From positions 1 through 64,000 of the forward strand of contig NZ_RWIJ01000022.1 of the NCBI RefSeq assembly GCF_019805165.1: 64,000 nucleotides of DNA, written 5' to 3'. Position numbers and translations under genes: made by a program. Each line of letters begins with the position of its first letter. Within the stretch, counting starts at the first letter, position 1. Source of the stretch: Azospirillum sp. 412522. GTDB taxonomy: Bacteria > Pseudomonadota > Alphaproteobacteria > Azospirillales > Azospirillaceae. Shown here piece after piece: positions 63,602-64,000 of this stretch. The notes under the pieces were generated by a model. It was given only the letters and a program-made list of their open reading frames with translations. It made no database searches and had not been told where the DNA came from.

Positions 63602-64000
63602 TTGCTTATCCATCCCACCGCACCGGCGACAGATTCGACCGCTCCGCCCGTCCCGGTGACGCTCTCGCCGGCGGCGCAACTGGTGGCGCGGGCGTTGGAA
63701 CGGCCGCGCCGGCTGCTGATGGCGGCGCTGCTGCTGGGCGTTCCGGTGGCGGCGGCCCTGGCCGCGGGCTGGGCATCGTCCATTGCAGTGGACGATCTGA
63801 AGGACAGCGCCCGGGCGCAGCTGGCGCTCTACAACGCCAATCTGCGGGCGGAGCTGGAGCGGCATGCGGCCGTTCCCCTGGCCTTGGCCCGGGACGAGGA
63901 GGTGCGCGCCCTGCTGGCCAGCCCGACGCCGGCCGCGGTCGACCGGCTGAACCGCAAGCTGCAGGACATCGCCCGGGCGCTGGATGCGCTGGCGCTCTAC
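63602..64000 (+). CDS. dctB: DctB sensor histidine kinase, N-terminal part
   Basis: A gene running off the window end, of which 133 codons are visible. The product starts with a Pro/Thr-rich cytoplasmic stretch, a membrane span (about 38-58), then the beginning of a periplasmic sensor domain ('YNANLRAELERHAAVPLALA', 'DEEVRALLASPTPAAVDRLN') typical of DctB. The TTG at 63602 was chosen as it follows CGGAAG at 5 bases; a GTG at 63656 is possible. It senses C4-dicarboxylates and controls DctD, which drives the divergent dctA promoter. Confidence 0.85.
   Translation, partial: MLIHPTAPATDSTAPPVPVTLSPAAQLVARALERPRRLLMAALLLGVPVAAALAAGWASSIAVDDLKDSARAQLALYNANLRAELERHAAVPLALARDEEVRALLASPTPAAVDRLNRKLQDIARALDALALY

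Overview
The window is about 64 kb of GC-rich alphaproteobacterial chromosome or chromid. It opens with the 3' end of a 5S rRNA. Gene content suggests a plant- or soil-associated Azospirillum-like member of the Rhodospirillales: a PQQ alcohol oxidation locus, dctA/dctB with a sigma-54 promoter, bacteriophytochrome signalling, KdgT, TPR glycosyltransferases and ECF sigma regulation. That assignment is inferred from gene content, not from a phylogenetic marker.

Layout. 0-2.1 kb: end of an rrn operon, its terminator, and an ada / 2OG-Fe(II) oxygenase repair pair. 2.1-12 kb: a Ped/Lut-type quinoprotein locus. A leftward four-gene ABC operon (binding protein, beta-propeller, ATPase, permease) diverges from a rightward set (periplasmic binding protein, SoxYZ-like carrier, MBL-fold protein, PQQ alcohol dehydrogenase with the lanthanide-type Asp-Phe-Asp motif, cytochrome c-550 PedF, cache protein). 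12-22 kb: a TPR protein, an L,D-transpeptidase fused to an LprI-like domain, livHMG without livF or livK, a GH16 protein with a broken catalytic motif, rodA and a diguanylate cyclase. 22-25 kb: a TetR regulator with two palindromic operators facing an EmrAB-like efflux pair. 25-27.6 kb: a hypothetical protein, an exported MetX-like hydrolase and a YbjQ protein.

27.7-31.3 kb is the most unusual stretch. It is a compact phage-derived island: an S24-type repressor lacking its catalytic Lys, a YqaJ-family exonuclease, a probable single-strand annealing protein, two small unknown genes and a strong terminator. Its promoter carries an alphaproteobacterial LexA box (GTTC-N7-GTTC) abutting the -35, plus two further palindromes. 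This looks like an SOS-controlled two-component recombination module kept without virion genes.

31.3-37 kb: a LysE exporter, tex, a candidate small RNA with a CCUCCC loop, a tightly overlapping ECF sigma / membrane anti-sigma / metal-sensor operon, a 28-residue membrane peptide and a decayed gene fragment. 37-42 kb: a four-gene phytochrome phosphorelay. 42-47 kb: kdgT, a copper-chaperone pair and an SsuABC-like transporter. 47-51 kb: an operon of acyl-CoA synthetase, TSUP permease and orphan livF, then a glycine-zipper lipoprotein. 51-59.4 kb: surface glycosylation genes (PseG-like, sugar nucleotidyltransferase, two TPR-glycosyltransferases, one an apparent fusion with a translated REP-like palindrome). 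59.4-64 kb: C4-dicarboxylate use, with malic enzyme, dctA under a sigma-54 promoter with tandem DctD-like sites, and the divergent start of dctB.
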